From Phorcus lineatus (Eukaryota > Mollusca > Gastropoda > Trochida > Trochidae): DNA of 64,000 nt. The DNA is taken from positions 39,201,402-39,265,401 of the forward strand of contig OV121086.1 in NCBI GenBank assembly GCA_921293015.1, in the 5' to 3' direction. Position numbers and translations under genes: made by a program. Below are positions 12,947 to 24,551 of the stretch, in pieces (position 1 is the stretch's first letter; each line of letters opens with the position of its first letter). Below the pieces are notes generated by a model. The model did not search any database. It worked only from the letters and a program-made list of their open reading frames with translations, and was not told the origin of the DNA.

Positions 12947-13436
12947 AAGAATTTTGTCATTTACAACTTTAACATGAAAACCCCAGACACATCAATCATT
13001 ACTTTACGTAATTCATTCAATACAACGCTAAAACCGGAAAACGGTTTTGTCCTTTCAAATGTAATAAAACACCGCTTAGGTTATGATATATGAAACCCAT
13101 ATCTAATCATAGATATTATATACCATATTCACATGGAGCACATACATATCGATCTCCTGAACATTTCTCCTATGTGAAAGACGATAAATTTTTATCCAAA
13201 AGGGGGAAATATATTTGTCTGGCAAACTTTATTTAAAAATGGAGAGGGTGATCAAATTGAATATGATTTTACTGCTTTGAGATTTAACGATGACGAGCTT
13301 GATGCACATTGAAGAATTTTGACGCCGAATGCCAACATGACAGGACATTGAAACTGTACGCATACATTTGTTGTTAATTCGAATGATACATTGAGCGTCC
13401 TCAGACATCAGTTCATTAATTATGTCTTACTTGGCA
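12947..13436. repeat. Family B repeat, copy 5
   Basis: Shares TTTTGTCATTTACAACTTTAA, CAGACACATCAATCATT, ATATTTGTCTGGC, CGATGACGAGCTTGATG, CCAACATGACAGGACATTG and TTACTTGGCAATG with copies 1 and 3, with similar internal spacing. Confidence 0.55.
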
Positions 13437-13587
13437 ATGTTGATGATGTTGTACAGAAAGAAGTGCGTACTATTAGTCTATATCAATATTCTGAATTGTC
13501 GACAGCTTGAGGTGACTTTTAACAGTATTGTAGAATAGAATATGGATTCAACCAGAGTTTTTATTGATTTATTTTGATTTGTTTGTC

Positions 13588-13690
13588 CATCCTGTTATAA
13601 GCTAGCTCCTTCAATATCCTGATATCTCTCAGGCGAATATGCCTGGTGTCGCGGCTGGCCTGGTTAATAAAAGCTATTTATAACCTGTAA
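13588..13690. mobile_element. Fold-back element, copy 2 (half)
   Basis: CATCCTGTTATAAGCTAGCTCC, CTTCAATATCCTGATATC and CCTGGTGTCGCGGCTGGCC follow the left arm of the element at 2648-2979. No matching right arm is found, so this is a partial copy. Confidence 0.5.
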
Positions 13691-13807
13691 TTTGTCAGCC
13701 ACTGAAAAAAATGTTTTAACCCTATGCGTCGTTGGCTAGCGGTGCTTCTCATGAAATTGGTTTAGAACCTTGCTTGGCATCTTAGTGTCAAGAGGAAACT
13801 TCCTTAG

Positions 13808-14518
13808 ATACGAGGAGACATCAAAAAGTTTCAATTAACACAGACACATATCAAAGGTACAAACTTTATTTTGTTCTCATGTTTTTAAGACTTCTCTACA
13901 TAGTCACCATCCAGAGATGCACATTTTCCCCATTGCCTCTTGACCATGCGCAGACCGTCTGAATAAGAGACCCCTGATTTCATGGGAAACCAAGCCTCCA
14001 CCTCTCGAATGATGTCATTGGTGTCCTCAAAACGACGTCCATGAAGTTGACTTTTCATCTCCGGGAACAAGAAGAGGTCACTTGGTTCAAGATCGGGTAA
14101 ATTGTGGGGATGCGGTAAGATTTCAAAGCCACATCGCCGTGCCTCCACAGCAGCTGCTTGACAAGCTCCAGTAATGGTCTGATCCTTAGCTAGATAATCC
14201 GTCAAGATGACTCCACGACAATCCAAAAAAACCCAGACACAATGACCTTTCCTGCAGACTCATTTGCAGAGTTACGCGGAGATCTTCCTGAACAAGCGTC
14301 TCAACCTTCTAAATGACATTCATATCATCAGTAAATGAGGGGCGTCCACTTCTTGGCTCATCTGCGAGGGACATGTGGCCTGTTTGGAAATTCCCAACAG
14401 TGTCATAGGATGGGCTGTAATTGTCATAAACAGATTTCTTCTCATCATGAATTTTATGTGCAGTATAGTCCTTCAAATGTAAAAACTGAATTACACTGAG
14501 CTCCTCAATTTTCTCCAT
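13808..14518 (-). pseudogene. Deleted mariner-type transposase
   Basis: A relic of a mariner (DD34D) cut-and-paste transposase. The N-terminal helix-turn-helix part reads at 14518-14309, including a DEPRSGRPS linker. The C-terminal catalytic part is at 14226-13885 and shows GVILTDYLAKDQTITGA, then HPHNLPDLEPSDLFLFP holding the third aspartate, and the usual W..C..LDGDYVEKS end. The block that normally carries the second aspartate (HQDNAP type) is missing between ITGA and the AAAVEARRCGFE segment, and the middle at about 14226-14309 is also lost or out of frame. A terminal-repeat-like TACGAGGAGACATCAAAAAG lies at about 13809. No matching right terminal repeat was found. It is inactive. Confidence 0.85.
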
Positions 14519-15570
14519 AATAGGGGGTACTGTGCTATTTGGTCAAAATACGTAAAATGGTTGTCGCGAAAAAGACTATTGTTGACCCAGGAACAAGACA
14601 ATGATCACTTTTGTTAGTGACCCTTTGGTCCGTATTCACCAGTACATTCTTGGTAATAATTGAAATTCTTTGATATCCCCTCAATGCTTCGAAAATAAAA
14701 CGATCTTGTATGCGCAACAATGTCAAATTTGTCAAATCCAACATTAAAATTAGACTAAGCGCCATATTTTTATGACCTTTGAACTACTGTGATTGTCACT
14801 TGTCTGACCTCTCATCTTGGTGGTGCTGCTGTTGCTAGATTGAGGTCATTTCGTTGGCTGGTTGATATTATAGCGATTCGATGTATATCTGGGTTTTGTT
14901 GAAGCTACACGGTTTCAAATACACTGTTGGAGCTGGACATGGTTTGTCTCAAATTTCTAGCAGCATGAGACAATTATGTTATTGTAGAAGAATCATCCTA
15001 ATTCACGGGTAATTTTACTGGCAACTTCGACATCAACATATATAAGCTTTTCTAGGGCAATGATCTACGAAGCATCATTTTGCAATGCATACATCTAACA
15101 AAGTTTTGGAGAGGAATGTTAATGAATCACAGTTATCTGAATTAATAGGTTTCAATGTCCACCTCTTTCCTCCTGTACATTGTGACTTCGGTTTAAGGAT
15201 CGCAGCAGTAACGTATGTAGGATTTATTGTGACAATGTTTAGCAACAGAGCTAATACGAATCTGATGATTCTAAATCGATATAAGAAACTACAGATAGGT
15301 TAATGATATTTAAAATATGACCAGTTTGGCAGTTGACATAAGTTGATTAAAAAAAATCTTACTTATAACTATTGCTGGCGCATTTGTTTTGAAGTATAAT
15401 CTAATATCATAAAAGCATCATAGTTATGCTACCGGTCCTGGTTTGTTAGAATTCATAAAATGGTTTCATGGTAATAACTCATGATTACTACAGTTACAAC
15501 CACCTCCACATCCCCTTGATCTTGACTTTGAAGGGTATTTAGAAGAGATATACATCAGGAAACAAGAAAC
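14519..15570. other. No recognisable gene
   Basis: A 76-codon minus frame at 14535-14765 and a 72-codon plus frame at 15085-15303 show no domain or splice support. Confidence 0.5.
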
Positions 15571-15637
15571 AAGGATAATAACTTATTTATTGTGAGATTG
15601 GCGAAGTTTCGGAGTATAATCTTACTTCTTCATCAGG
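15571..15637 (-). repeat. Retroelement-like tail, copy 2
   Basis: The minus strand reads CTGATGAAGAAG, ACTCCGAAACTTCGCC, then CAATAAATAAG and ATCC. It aligns with the tails at 3.1 and 17.55 kb. The CTGATGA...GAAA spacing resembles a hammerhead core, but the stem between them does not pair well. Confidence 0.35.
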
Positions 15638-17012
15638 TGAGATTTTGGGAATATGGAATTAGGTACACATATACCATAGCAAGGAAACATTAAACAATAT
15701 AAAGGAAACCTAATAAGAAAGATTAATCAAATGAGGATGTATATACTGTTTGGATTTGCAATAAAAAAAAATATGAGGGAAGCACACACTGACTTTTCCT
15801 AGTATTATACTGCTTGTTCTAGTATACCCTTTACTTGTTTGTAACCACTTCCAACTGCCTTCAAAAAAATACTACATGAAATCTACAATCAAGAATTCTC
15901 TTCTTTTAAAGTGTATCAAAATAAAAAGTATATCTTTGTTTGCTTGTTGCACTAAAGACAAAAAAGGATTCTGCAATTCCAAATAAAAGTTGTAAGGCAC
16001 ATATTCAGAATTCTTAAAAGGAAACGAAACATGAACATCGCCTAACAATGACTCAATCTTTAACCAAATCCAGAGATTCTTTTCCAGTTTTGTAACTTTT
16101 TCGTCCTTATATATTTCATAAAGATAAAATGTCATCTTGTTCAATGGGGAAATGCCTTTAATGCTAATAAGCGGATAAGGTGACACTCATTGCAATTGCA
16201 TTGGAAATGTTCTAAACTCTCAAAGGTCGTGGTGATGTCAATACACTTTACATTAAACGTGAAGACTTGCATGAATATACATTTATAGCTTACCCAAGAT
16301 AAGCTTTGAATTCTGATGAGGTGGGAGGTGTGAATAAGTTTACATTCATAAATCATGAAAAAAGTCAATTCAGGTTCACTCAATATGTAAATGATTTTGT
16401 TAACATGACATGACATATAAATCTAATAAAAAGCGAAGTTCTTTTGCGATTCCATTAAATATCTCAATTGAAATAATGAAGCATTTACATCGCGTAACAA
16501 AACATGACACTTAAGAAAGACATGAAGTAACAATCAATACACATGTCAGTAAGAACACCAGTCGTTAAAGTCGTCTTTGGATGCATATATGTAAGCCCCG
16601 CTTAAGAGGAAATTTTAAATTGGGACACCTTTCAATGATATTTTTCTCAAATAAAGGTATAATACATAGTTATAATTTCAGTTCATCTTATGACTGTTTG
16701 TCAAAAGCACAAAATCACCAAAGTTACTCTTTTGCTCTTCTAATTGTATTTCAAAAACATTTTAACCACATATAAAGATGTTTAATGAGCACGTTTCACG
16801 TTTCATGAAGATATTACTGACATCGAGTTTTTAAAATGATGATGTATATCATGAACAAATGTGGATTTTCAAATCATATCATCAGACCTTGATATATAAT
16901 TCAATGTTAACATGAAGTCGTACATGAAGGCGTTTGAATAGTCTCAAAATCCTTCCATGACCTTTAGCAAAGCACAGCTAATATCATTATCGTCTTCCTC
17001 TTGTCATTTTAG
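15638..17012. other. No confident gene
   Basis: Two overlapping minus-strand frames at 15872-16186 (104 codons) and 16141-16416 (91 codons) are the longest here. They have no recognisable motif, and I cannot tell a decayed gene from chance in AT-rich DNA. Confidence 0.4.
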
Positions 17013-17181
17013 AACACTGCACAAACCTCCAGAGTCAGGCTGGCTGGTAAGTCAGACTTTGAGAGATTACATCAAGTTTAACAGAAGGCACGTTGGTTAT
17101 TTCATTATCAGTACAATGTGTGGGATTTCACAGTCTAATCCCATTTACATTTGGAATGAACCGAATTCAAAAGATACCTGA
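17013..17181 (+). CDS. Candidate terminal exon, unknown protein
   Basis: A strong polypyrimidine tract and acceptor (CTTCCTCTTGTCATTTTAG at 16994-17012) is followed by a frame open for 55 codons to TGA at 17179-17181. The protein includes LHKPPESGWLVSQTLRDYIK and ends NEPNSKDT. No domain is recognised and no upstream exon was found. A GTAAGT site at 17047 could instead make this a 34-nt micro-exon. Low confidence. Confidence 0.2.
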
Positions 17182-17312
17182 TATGTAATTCCATTGAATG
17201 TATACCTGGTTATTGTAAACACAGCTGAACAACCTGAAAATCATTATCCAGATGTTAAGTATACCAACTATCAAGCTGCCATCCTACTACATCAGCGTAT
17301 TTGTCACCGCCC

Positions 17313-17524
17313 AGCTCCATCATATACCCTGATATGTTTCGGTCTAAAACGCTCGTATCGCTAAATATAGCAAGCCAATCATATGACTCGCATTCAGCGA
17401 TAGTTTCACCACCGGGATGAGAATTCAAACAAATGTCAACGTAAGCTATAGATAGCCGTGAGTAACCAGCCGTAAGCGATACGAGCGTTTTAGGCCGAAG
17501 GATAACAGGGTATATGATGGAGCT
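17313..17524. mobile_element. Fold-back element, copy 3
   Basis: Left arm AGCTCCATCATATACCCTGA, then CGG.CTAAAACGCTCGTATCGC. The right arm is its inverted copy, GCGATACGAGCGTTTTAGGC ... CAGGGTATATGATGGAGCT. The arms are about 50 bp at roughly 90 percent identity. The minus-strand open frame across it is just the palindrome. It belongs to the same family as 2648-2979. Confidence 0.8.
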
Positions 17525-17540
17525 AAACAACCTCTCATTG

Positions 17541-17616
17541 CTTGAAAACGGTTTAAAAAGCTATACCGAAACGTCGCTCTCAGTACAATAAAGTAGTTGA
17601 TCATCCATAAAAATCC
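17541..17616 (+). repeat. Retroelement-like tail, copy 3
   Basis: CTTGAAAACGG, CTATACCGAAACGTCGC, CAATAAAGTAGTTGATCATCC. It follows directly after the third fold-back element, and copy 1 also lies close to a fold-back element (2648-2979). The two sequence types may therefore belong to one composite element. Confidence 0.4.
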
Positions 17617-18840
17617 TTGTCTTCCTTAAACATCTTTGAAGTATACTGAATTGGTATGTAAACTGCCGTTATACAAATTTGGATATACCTAATATATGCA
17701 GTTCTTCATAACAGTCTAAACATGTAGAAAACCATGGCCTGACTACATTTTAGAAAATTAAAGAATTTGAAGGTTATGACTAAGTAAAAAAATGTTTTCG
17801 CTTGAGACACACACGATGGTAGTTTTAACTTTCCTCTAAAACCATTATTCATATTGTCCTCGTAACAAGTAAAAGAGTAACCTTTTGAAATCAGAGGTCT
17901 ACTCAATGACTAAAAAGCTCATCTCTGTAATGTCCATCTGCCTCCCGTCAAACAATTTCTTGCCAAACTTCTCAGCACCTGGGTAAACACAATCAGTCGT
18001 AAAAGCTTCAAACAAACCTCTAATGCAGTCCGTGTCTTCTCATGTGTTGCTAACAGGCTACAGGAAATATCTGGAGAGCCATTTTGTTTTGGCCTGTTGC
18101 TTAACGGATACGATTAATGGATTTTTAAACCATTGCCTTGATTGAAAATCTCTTGACTGAAGACATTAGTTTTTTTCCATTATCACACATTGTCGAAGTA
18201 GTGGACATAAATAGCAGGTAGTCTTAATAATCCTATACTTGTTTCCTTTCAATAACGCAACATAAATACAGCAAAAGCAAATGTCATCAAATTCACAGAA
18301 TACACATTGAAGATGTAAATCGATTTCGTTAGATGTAGGTTTTAAAAAACAATAATTTCATAATTTCCGAAACCACTGAAAGAATAGAACCTGAAAATAT
18401 TAGGCAGCCTTTCTCAATCACATGATACGTATTAGTTATTCGCTAACTCAGATGATGGCACTATATAAAAATATACATTACGTTGGTGATATCATAGTTG
18501 CTTTGAGTTGAGTATTGCGAAGGTAGAATATAACAAAACGACACTAAACAAATCTTGCTGCGTTAAGCTTTTGCTTTTTCAAATCAGTACATTGTACTTG
18601 TAATGTGCATAGAAATGATAATTCTTCACGAAATTGGGTCCAATTTTCTGCCTAGCGTCACATCTGTAAGTCATTTATAGGGATTATACTTTAACACAAT
18701 TAAAATGTCACATTTCTTAATACCAAAAGCATGAAAATTGTTCCAAATGAGAGAATATCTGAAATAGAGATCAATATTCGCCTTTAAGATTAACACTGAG
18801 CAAATCACATTGCCCTTGGCAGGAAGACAGTCAATGTACA
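17617..18840. other. No recognisable gene
   Basis: Only short frames, no signature seen. Confidence 0.55.
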
Positions 18841-19012
18841 CTCATTAACCCTACACTGGCTTCATTACTTGAACCCTTCAGGCACGTGTTTCTAGTGTTA
18901 ATGGAGCAGATCATCTGTGAACAATTCCCTTGATAATTCCATGCCATTCTCACTTCCGGGTTTATGAACAGTCACCCGTATCCGATCCACTAATGGAATG
19001 TCCTGGTCTGAT
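18841..19012. repeat. Family E repeat, copy 1
   Basis: Aligns with 24384-24551 through CTCATTA, GCTTCATTAC, GCACGTGT, ATC/GTCTGTGAAC, CC.T.CTCA.TTCCGG.TTT, CACCCGTATC and AATGTCCTGGT. Neither strand has a frame open in both copies. It may be an old duplicate of non-coding or regulatory sequence. Confidence 0.6.
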
Positions 19013-20954
19013 GTTATTAACAACCGCCTCATGTGACAAAGCATTCCAATGTTGTCATACTAATTGTTTGAGAAGGTGAAATGATTTCAAAACATTTCAT
19101 TGAAAAATAAATAAAATTGGAAAATATTAAAATATGAGAACAACGATTTCCTTATAATATCAGAAATAAATAAATCTACTTATATGTATTTGATGTTAAC
19201 AGTGGCCAATTTGTGCATCGTTTTACCGCCATTCATATTAAGAGAACTTTACATTAGACACATAAGAAATACGTAGATTGCACAGAGGTTCTGGACAGAA
19301 AATGTGTTTTATCTTTATGTAATTAAAAACAATATCCTCTCAATCATAGAGCGTATTTATTTTTAACAATTGATTATCTGGTTGATAATAAAATAATGGT
19401 TGAGATGACTGAGATGTGAAAATACATCCTCACTAAGATGTTAACATTATAAACATTATATTGATTTCCATGTATTTTTATGCAACTTAAATCCAATGTT
19501 CTGACAGTTATCTTTACAAATCATCCTATCCAATTTGCCATATGAAAATTCCTAAATGAGAAATCGATTTCCTTATCACTTTGATGAAGATGATACGTTC
19601 ACAGCTAATTACCTGATTTCATTATGTCCGCTTCCTGACTTCAAGATCTGCAAGACATGTCCAGCCATTTAGTGCAATGCATGTAAATACAATGCAAATA
19701 AAACCCGGGCATAAATGTCTACCCTGTATCTAACAAATACAAAATGGGATTATTAAGCAAAGCGGATGTGCTGAGATTTTCTCAAGTTGCCAGAATGTTG
19801 GTTATTCAGTGAATGAAATAAATAGTATAATTTTAGTTTTAGATTCTGTGAAAGTCTGGTTTAAGCATTTCTAATTATTTCTTTACAAGTGTTAGTGAAA
19901 TGCAATTTATTTATATTTATAAATAGAAAAGTGGCATCTTAATAAATCTAGTTTAAAACAAGTGTAAAAAATGAAAATAATCATTGTTATCATTATGGAA
20001 AAACATCTTTGCTTTATGATAAGAATTGTAAAGAAAAGCACTTTTAACACTGTCATGCTTAAGAAAAAAAACGACACACAAGGAGAGATGAGGAGAGCCG
20101 TCTTATGAATTACATGTTGTCAGTATATACATACAATATTCTTTGTGTGTGCGACAAAACATTTGACTGTTGACAAATCATTCTTTCTTTTTTTTAATTA
20201 AGATTTTTGTTCATCTTGAGATTTGTATAGTCTTTTTTTAATAACCAGTCTATACTCCTTATAAGGTCATATTAGATATCTCACGTACATGTTCATACTT
20301 CTTCCTGTTTTCAAAGTAAAGTTTTGCAATTGACGAGCTAATGAACTTTTCTTAAAGTTATAACTTCTTTTGAGCCATATAAAACAGTTTCTATTTGGTC
20401 TGACCCATATATTTGTTGCCGGTCTATATAATATTCATTGAACTTATAACATTTAGATAATAATAATCCCACTAAATTACGTTATATAGTTTAAAAAAAA
20501 GAGCAAATATTCTGAATAAAAATCAAAACCGTTTTTTCTATTTAAAAAAAATCCATGGAGCACCAAGTATTATGGAAATATGATGTAAAGTTCAGGTCCA
20601 ATGAGACATTTGTTACAACCTGCATATTTGATACAAGCTATACAACCCGACAGGTGTTGTCTGGGAGGCACAAGGAGAGGATACAAATTCTCAAGAAACT
20701 ACAACTTGTTAGAAATTATAACAAGTCTCATTCCTCAACTTCATATCGACATTGACCTCGGGTGCAAACATTGCAGTACACATTGAAAGGAAATTGCAAT
20801 GGACAGAACATGACCATATTCCAATTACTAAGCCTTAACAAAGAGGCAAGAGTTTTTGGTGATATTTGTACACCTGAGACGATGAATACAGAATATTTAA
20901 GTTGCAAATCATTGGATGACCCAAATATTTAAAAAAATGTCACAATTAATTATA
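19013..20954. other. No recognisable gene
   Basis: AT-rich. A 66-codon frame at 20555-20755 has no support. Confidence 0.55.
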
Positions 20955-22270
20955 AACTCGCGGGCAAAAGAACACAACCTTGTATTTTAATCTAGATTAA
21001 AGTATAAATACAAAAGTGAGATTAAAAAAAGAAAGATTATCCAACAAGAAAATGTGACGATATGATATACATAAAAAATGCAACAAAACAGCCTCGGTAT
21101 CAGTCTCCGATATTGGCCTAGGGGGTAAAAAAGTCCATGTTCACTGTCATGACTTATCCTGGTTCAGGCAAATCCAGGTTCAGTGTGTTGAAAACAGTTC
21201 ACATTAATAACGTGTATGGCCTCCTCTTGCCACAATACTCGCTTTAACCCTCCGACGCATGGAGACGTCTGACGTCTGACGTCTAGTGTTTCCCCATGTC
21301 ATATTTAGCAGGGCGCAACGCCCTGCCCTTTTGAGTATGCGCCCTGCCCTTTTTCTGTCCCGCCCTGCCCTTTTTGTTGCTAGCCCAAATCTTCGTGCCC
21401 CATTGCAAAATAACGTGTACAATGAAATTATTTACAATCTCGCAATTTTATTTTACATAAGATACTTGCTATGATATTAGGAACTACAAGCAAGAGAAAG
21501 AAGAGAATGATTAAACTAATGATCCATCCTTTGTTTCACTGGGACACAGCTGCTTACCACATGTTTAGCTAGATACAGGAACAATAGGGAGATTATTGGT
21601 GGACACAGCCGAATGATCTCATTTGATGTAATGAGTGAAATGTATGCGCACATGTTTGAAATCCATAGCTCATTAAAATTGGTTAATTTAAACGTAATGT
21701 TTTTTTCTGAATTTATTCATAAGATTCAGAAGTTATCAAATATATTTTAGACTACTATAATGACACAAGTGTAAGGAAAACTTTTTCATTTACAGAAAGT
21801 AGCACCGCTGTCGTTCAAAACATACCTTCAAATAAATTTGTATTTAAGTGCCCTTTTAAAAGGAGTTGTGCCCTTTTTAAAATCAATTTGCCCTGCCTTT
21901 TTTCCAACCTAGGGGAAACACTAGACGTCATTACGTGGAATGCGCTGCCATTTTTCTTGGAGAGCTTGAGCAAGTTGCTGGCGGTTATCCGGACGAATAC
22001 GACGATCCAAAGCGTCCCAAAGATGTTCGATCGGTGACATGTCAGGCGAGAATGCTGGCCATCCGTTAGATCCAGCGGCGTCTTCTCCTGACCAAATATG
22101 CCTCCCCAAACCATGACACTTCCTCCTCCGTAGGGCACCACTTCCTGAACGCAACATGCAGCGGTTTTCTCTCCCTGACGGCGGTAAACACATACTCTTC
22201 CATCTGCTTTGAAGAGACAGAACAGAACCGACTTTCGCAGAGAAAAGCAACATCTGCCACGTCGCAACAA
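20955..22270 (-). mobile_element. Tc1-like transposon, copy 1, truncated and interrupted
   Basis: The left terminus TA|AACTCGCGGGCAAAAG matches both ends of the second copy at 51.3-52.8 kb. Transposase remnants on the minus strand include DGRVCVYRRQGEKTAACC, VVPYGGGSVMVWGGIFG and, in another frame, WPAFSPDMSPIEHLWDALD, which carries the third catalytic aspartate. The first-aspartate motif is frameshifted (SDESRF becomes LCESRF). About 145 bp that carry the second aspartate in copy 2 are deleted near 22060. The N-terminal helix-turn-helix half and right terminal repeat are gone beyond about 22270. A hAT-like MITE sits inside at 21284-21923. Confidence 0.88.
21284..21923. mobile_element. hAT-like MITE nested in Tc1 copy 1
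   Basis: A 640-bp insert with perfect 12-bp terminal inverted repeats TAGTGTTTCCCC ... GGGGAAACACTA, flanked by GACGTC on each side. Copy 2 of the Tc1 element has uninterrupted sequence at the equivalent place, so the insertion is directly visible. Subterminal regions are rich in GCCCTGCCCTTTT-like motifs. There is no transposase, so it is non-autonomous. hAT elements usually make 8-bp target duplications. Only 6 bp match here, in a locally repetitive GACGTCT stretch, so the family assignment rests on the terminal sequence. Confidence 0.8.
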
Positions 22271-23169
22271 GATTCAACTGTAAATAAGACGGGACAATGT
22301 TAAAGACGAATGTTTCGGTGGAGCTGTACCCTAGGAAAACCTGCCTGATGATGAAATGGAACCATGACAGCCCTACTTGCCATTAGCCAATAGTCTGCTA
22401 TTTACAGTCTGCTAGAAATTAGAACGTTTATAACAGTCATGGTGGATAAAAGTCGACAACGACTATCTTAATGCAATTTCAATAAACTACGGCCGACCTG
22501 TAGTTTTACGAGGTGAGTTTGTGATTTTTGAAAATCTTTGCACAGGTCTTGAAGAAACATGACATGTAGCAAGAATGACGTCACTGGATAATCCTGTATA
22601 ATTGGTTTTCATAACTTTTGATTATCCATCGCATTACATTGGTGTAGGACCAAGCATCGTCAGTTAAATGCATGATTTAAGACACATAAATGGGTTTAAG
22701 ACACATAAACACCCTTCAATATCAACGTCGAAAATGTTTTGATGACAATTTTCACGATTATAACCAAATTCACGTGAATAAATCAGTAGTTTGAAAGATT
22801 TGTTTTCAAATTTTGCCATGGAACACCATCTCTGTGCGATATTTTAAGCATGAAGATAAATAATAAAAAAACCTTTGTTTAACATAATCCGTTATGTGTC
22901 AAGGGATGGCAACCATTGTTGGTAATAATTAGTTATGATCAGTGAAACATCCGTGAGGAAATGTCCAGCATGCGCTAGGAACTGATTGGCAATATTCCAT
23001 ATATTATTGACCAATTGCATTCCCTTACTTCTTCATTTATGAATACAACTATGAAATCGATTGTTGTATTGTTTCAAGATGTACCTTGAAGCTATACCTG
23101 TCTCGTCAAACACTATTGTCATCAGCCATGATGAAAGCAACATTTTCAGCCTAAACCATGTACTATATA
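22271..23169. other. No recognisable gene
   Basis: Nothing beyond short frames. Confidence 0.55.
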
Positions 23170-23278
23170 TCCCTTGAGCAATGTCTGAACCTCGATACCA
23201 GATGAAAGGACTTCACAGAGACACCATGAAGTCATTAACGGGAAGACATCTGACATTCAGACGGTTAACAAAGTTTTA
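23170..23278 (+). pseudogene. Family D exon-like block, copy 3
   Basis: Shares CCCT.GAGCAATGTCTG, AGATGAAAGGAC, GACACCATGAAGTCA with the exon-like segment at 36678-36768. In the corresponding frame it has an early TGA, then DERTSQ and, later, VNKVLKQ, paralleling DERTSKD and VNRIIKKK of copy 1. It is the most diverged of the three. Confidence 0.35.
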
Positions 23279-24383
23279 AAGCAAGCACACAATGTTTTGA
23301 TTATTTAGATTCAATTATTTCCAGAAAGACAAACTGTTTATAAAACGTTTTACGTTTCTTTCTCTTTTGACAGCACAATAACAAGGCAAAATTGTAATTG
23401 AGGTACGATTTCATGCCTTTCTTTTCCTCACCATCAACATCTTTGAGTCGTTGACTATAATGGACATTTTGTCCAAATAGTTCCAATGTTACTTATGGAT
23501 AAAATACACCATATCATAGGTTGAATATAATTCTATTGTTGCATCTCGAATGATACCCGTCTGTAAGATTTATCAATTATGACTGATTGTATCAGCTTTA
23601 ACATCTTCCAATAACAACAAACAATGGTTACTCCCTTTGCCTCTTAATCAACGTCTTTATGACCAGTCATTGCCATTGCAGAGATTTTACCATAATAGTT
23701 GTGTTCATTTTTCTAGATTGAAATAAATCAAAAGGTTGTATAAAATTAATCAATAATCAATCGGATGTTATCAAGTGTCAATTTTAACACCCAGATATAT
23801 CACCAATTACTTAATTGTACGGTCATGTGGCTGCTGGCATCAGCATCTTCATATGATAACAATAGATGGATGTAATAGTTGTCACCCCCCCCTCCCCCGA
23901 GTGCTAGAGACATTTACTAACATTTTGATCGCCAATGACCAACATCTTTCTGGTACAAATATTAGCATCCCCTTCAAGGACAAAACCAAATTGGTTGTCC
24001 CGAACTTTACACCTAAACTTTTTTCTATTGGAACATCTATGGATAAACCATGTTACTCAGCACGTCAAAACGAAGTCCTATTTAATCTGGCTAGCTAATT
24101 AGAATTATCTCGAAAGCTAGTTTGTCTTCGGGGCCCCAAGGAAACAAGATATTGATTTTTAAGGCATTTTCATTGAAGAAAATCTCTTTAAGTTTTTAAA
24201 CCAATTATTTACGCAGAGAAGAATAGAGTACCATACAGCTTTAAGTGGATTTGATACTATGATAAACATCTTGTACAGAACAGATATGGTTTGACATACA
24301 AATAGTGCTTACTGTTTTTATGATCAATGTTTGCCTGAAAGACGTGAAAATAACATGCGGCTCCTGAAGATAGTAATTGTGAA
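23279..24383. other. No recognisable gene
   Basis: Contains a 107-codon open frame at 23775-24098 (+) with no known motif and no paralogue in the window. It also has a short C-rich run at 23885-23898. Not called. Confidence 0.45.
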
Positions 24384-24551
24384 CTCATTAGCCCCCATAT
24401 TTGCTTCATTACCCGCACACTGCATGCACGTGTCTGCCTTGGTAATAAAGCAAACCGTCTGTGAACTATTGCCTTAATAAATCCATGCTCTCATTTCCGG
24501 ATTTTTGAGTGCACCCGTATCGGTTTCACTGTTGCAATGTCCTGGTTTGCA
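24384..24551. repeat. Family E repeat, copy 2
   Basis: Direct-orientation partner of 18841-19012, about 5.5 kb away and diverged with small indels. Confidence 0.6.

Noticed and set aside
15571-15637. Hammerhead ribozyme on the minus strand
   Set aside because: CTGATGA and GAAA are present, but the intervening stem has mismatches and no flanking stems I and III could be formed.
15872-16416. Two overlapping minus-strand frames as a decayed gene
   Set aside because: No recognisable domain. The frames overlap without evidence of a frameshift joining one known protein.
17013-17046. 34-nt micro-exon
   Set aside because: Both splice sites look good, but the frame through the donor stays open to a stop, so the micro-exon is not needed and has no partner exons.
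17255-17530. 91-codon minus-strand open frame
   Set aside because: It is the palindrome of the fold-back element read through.
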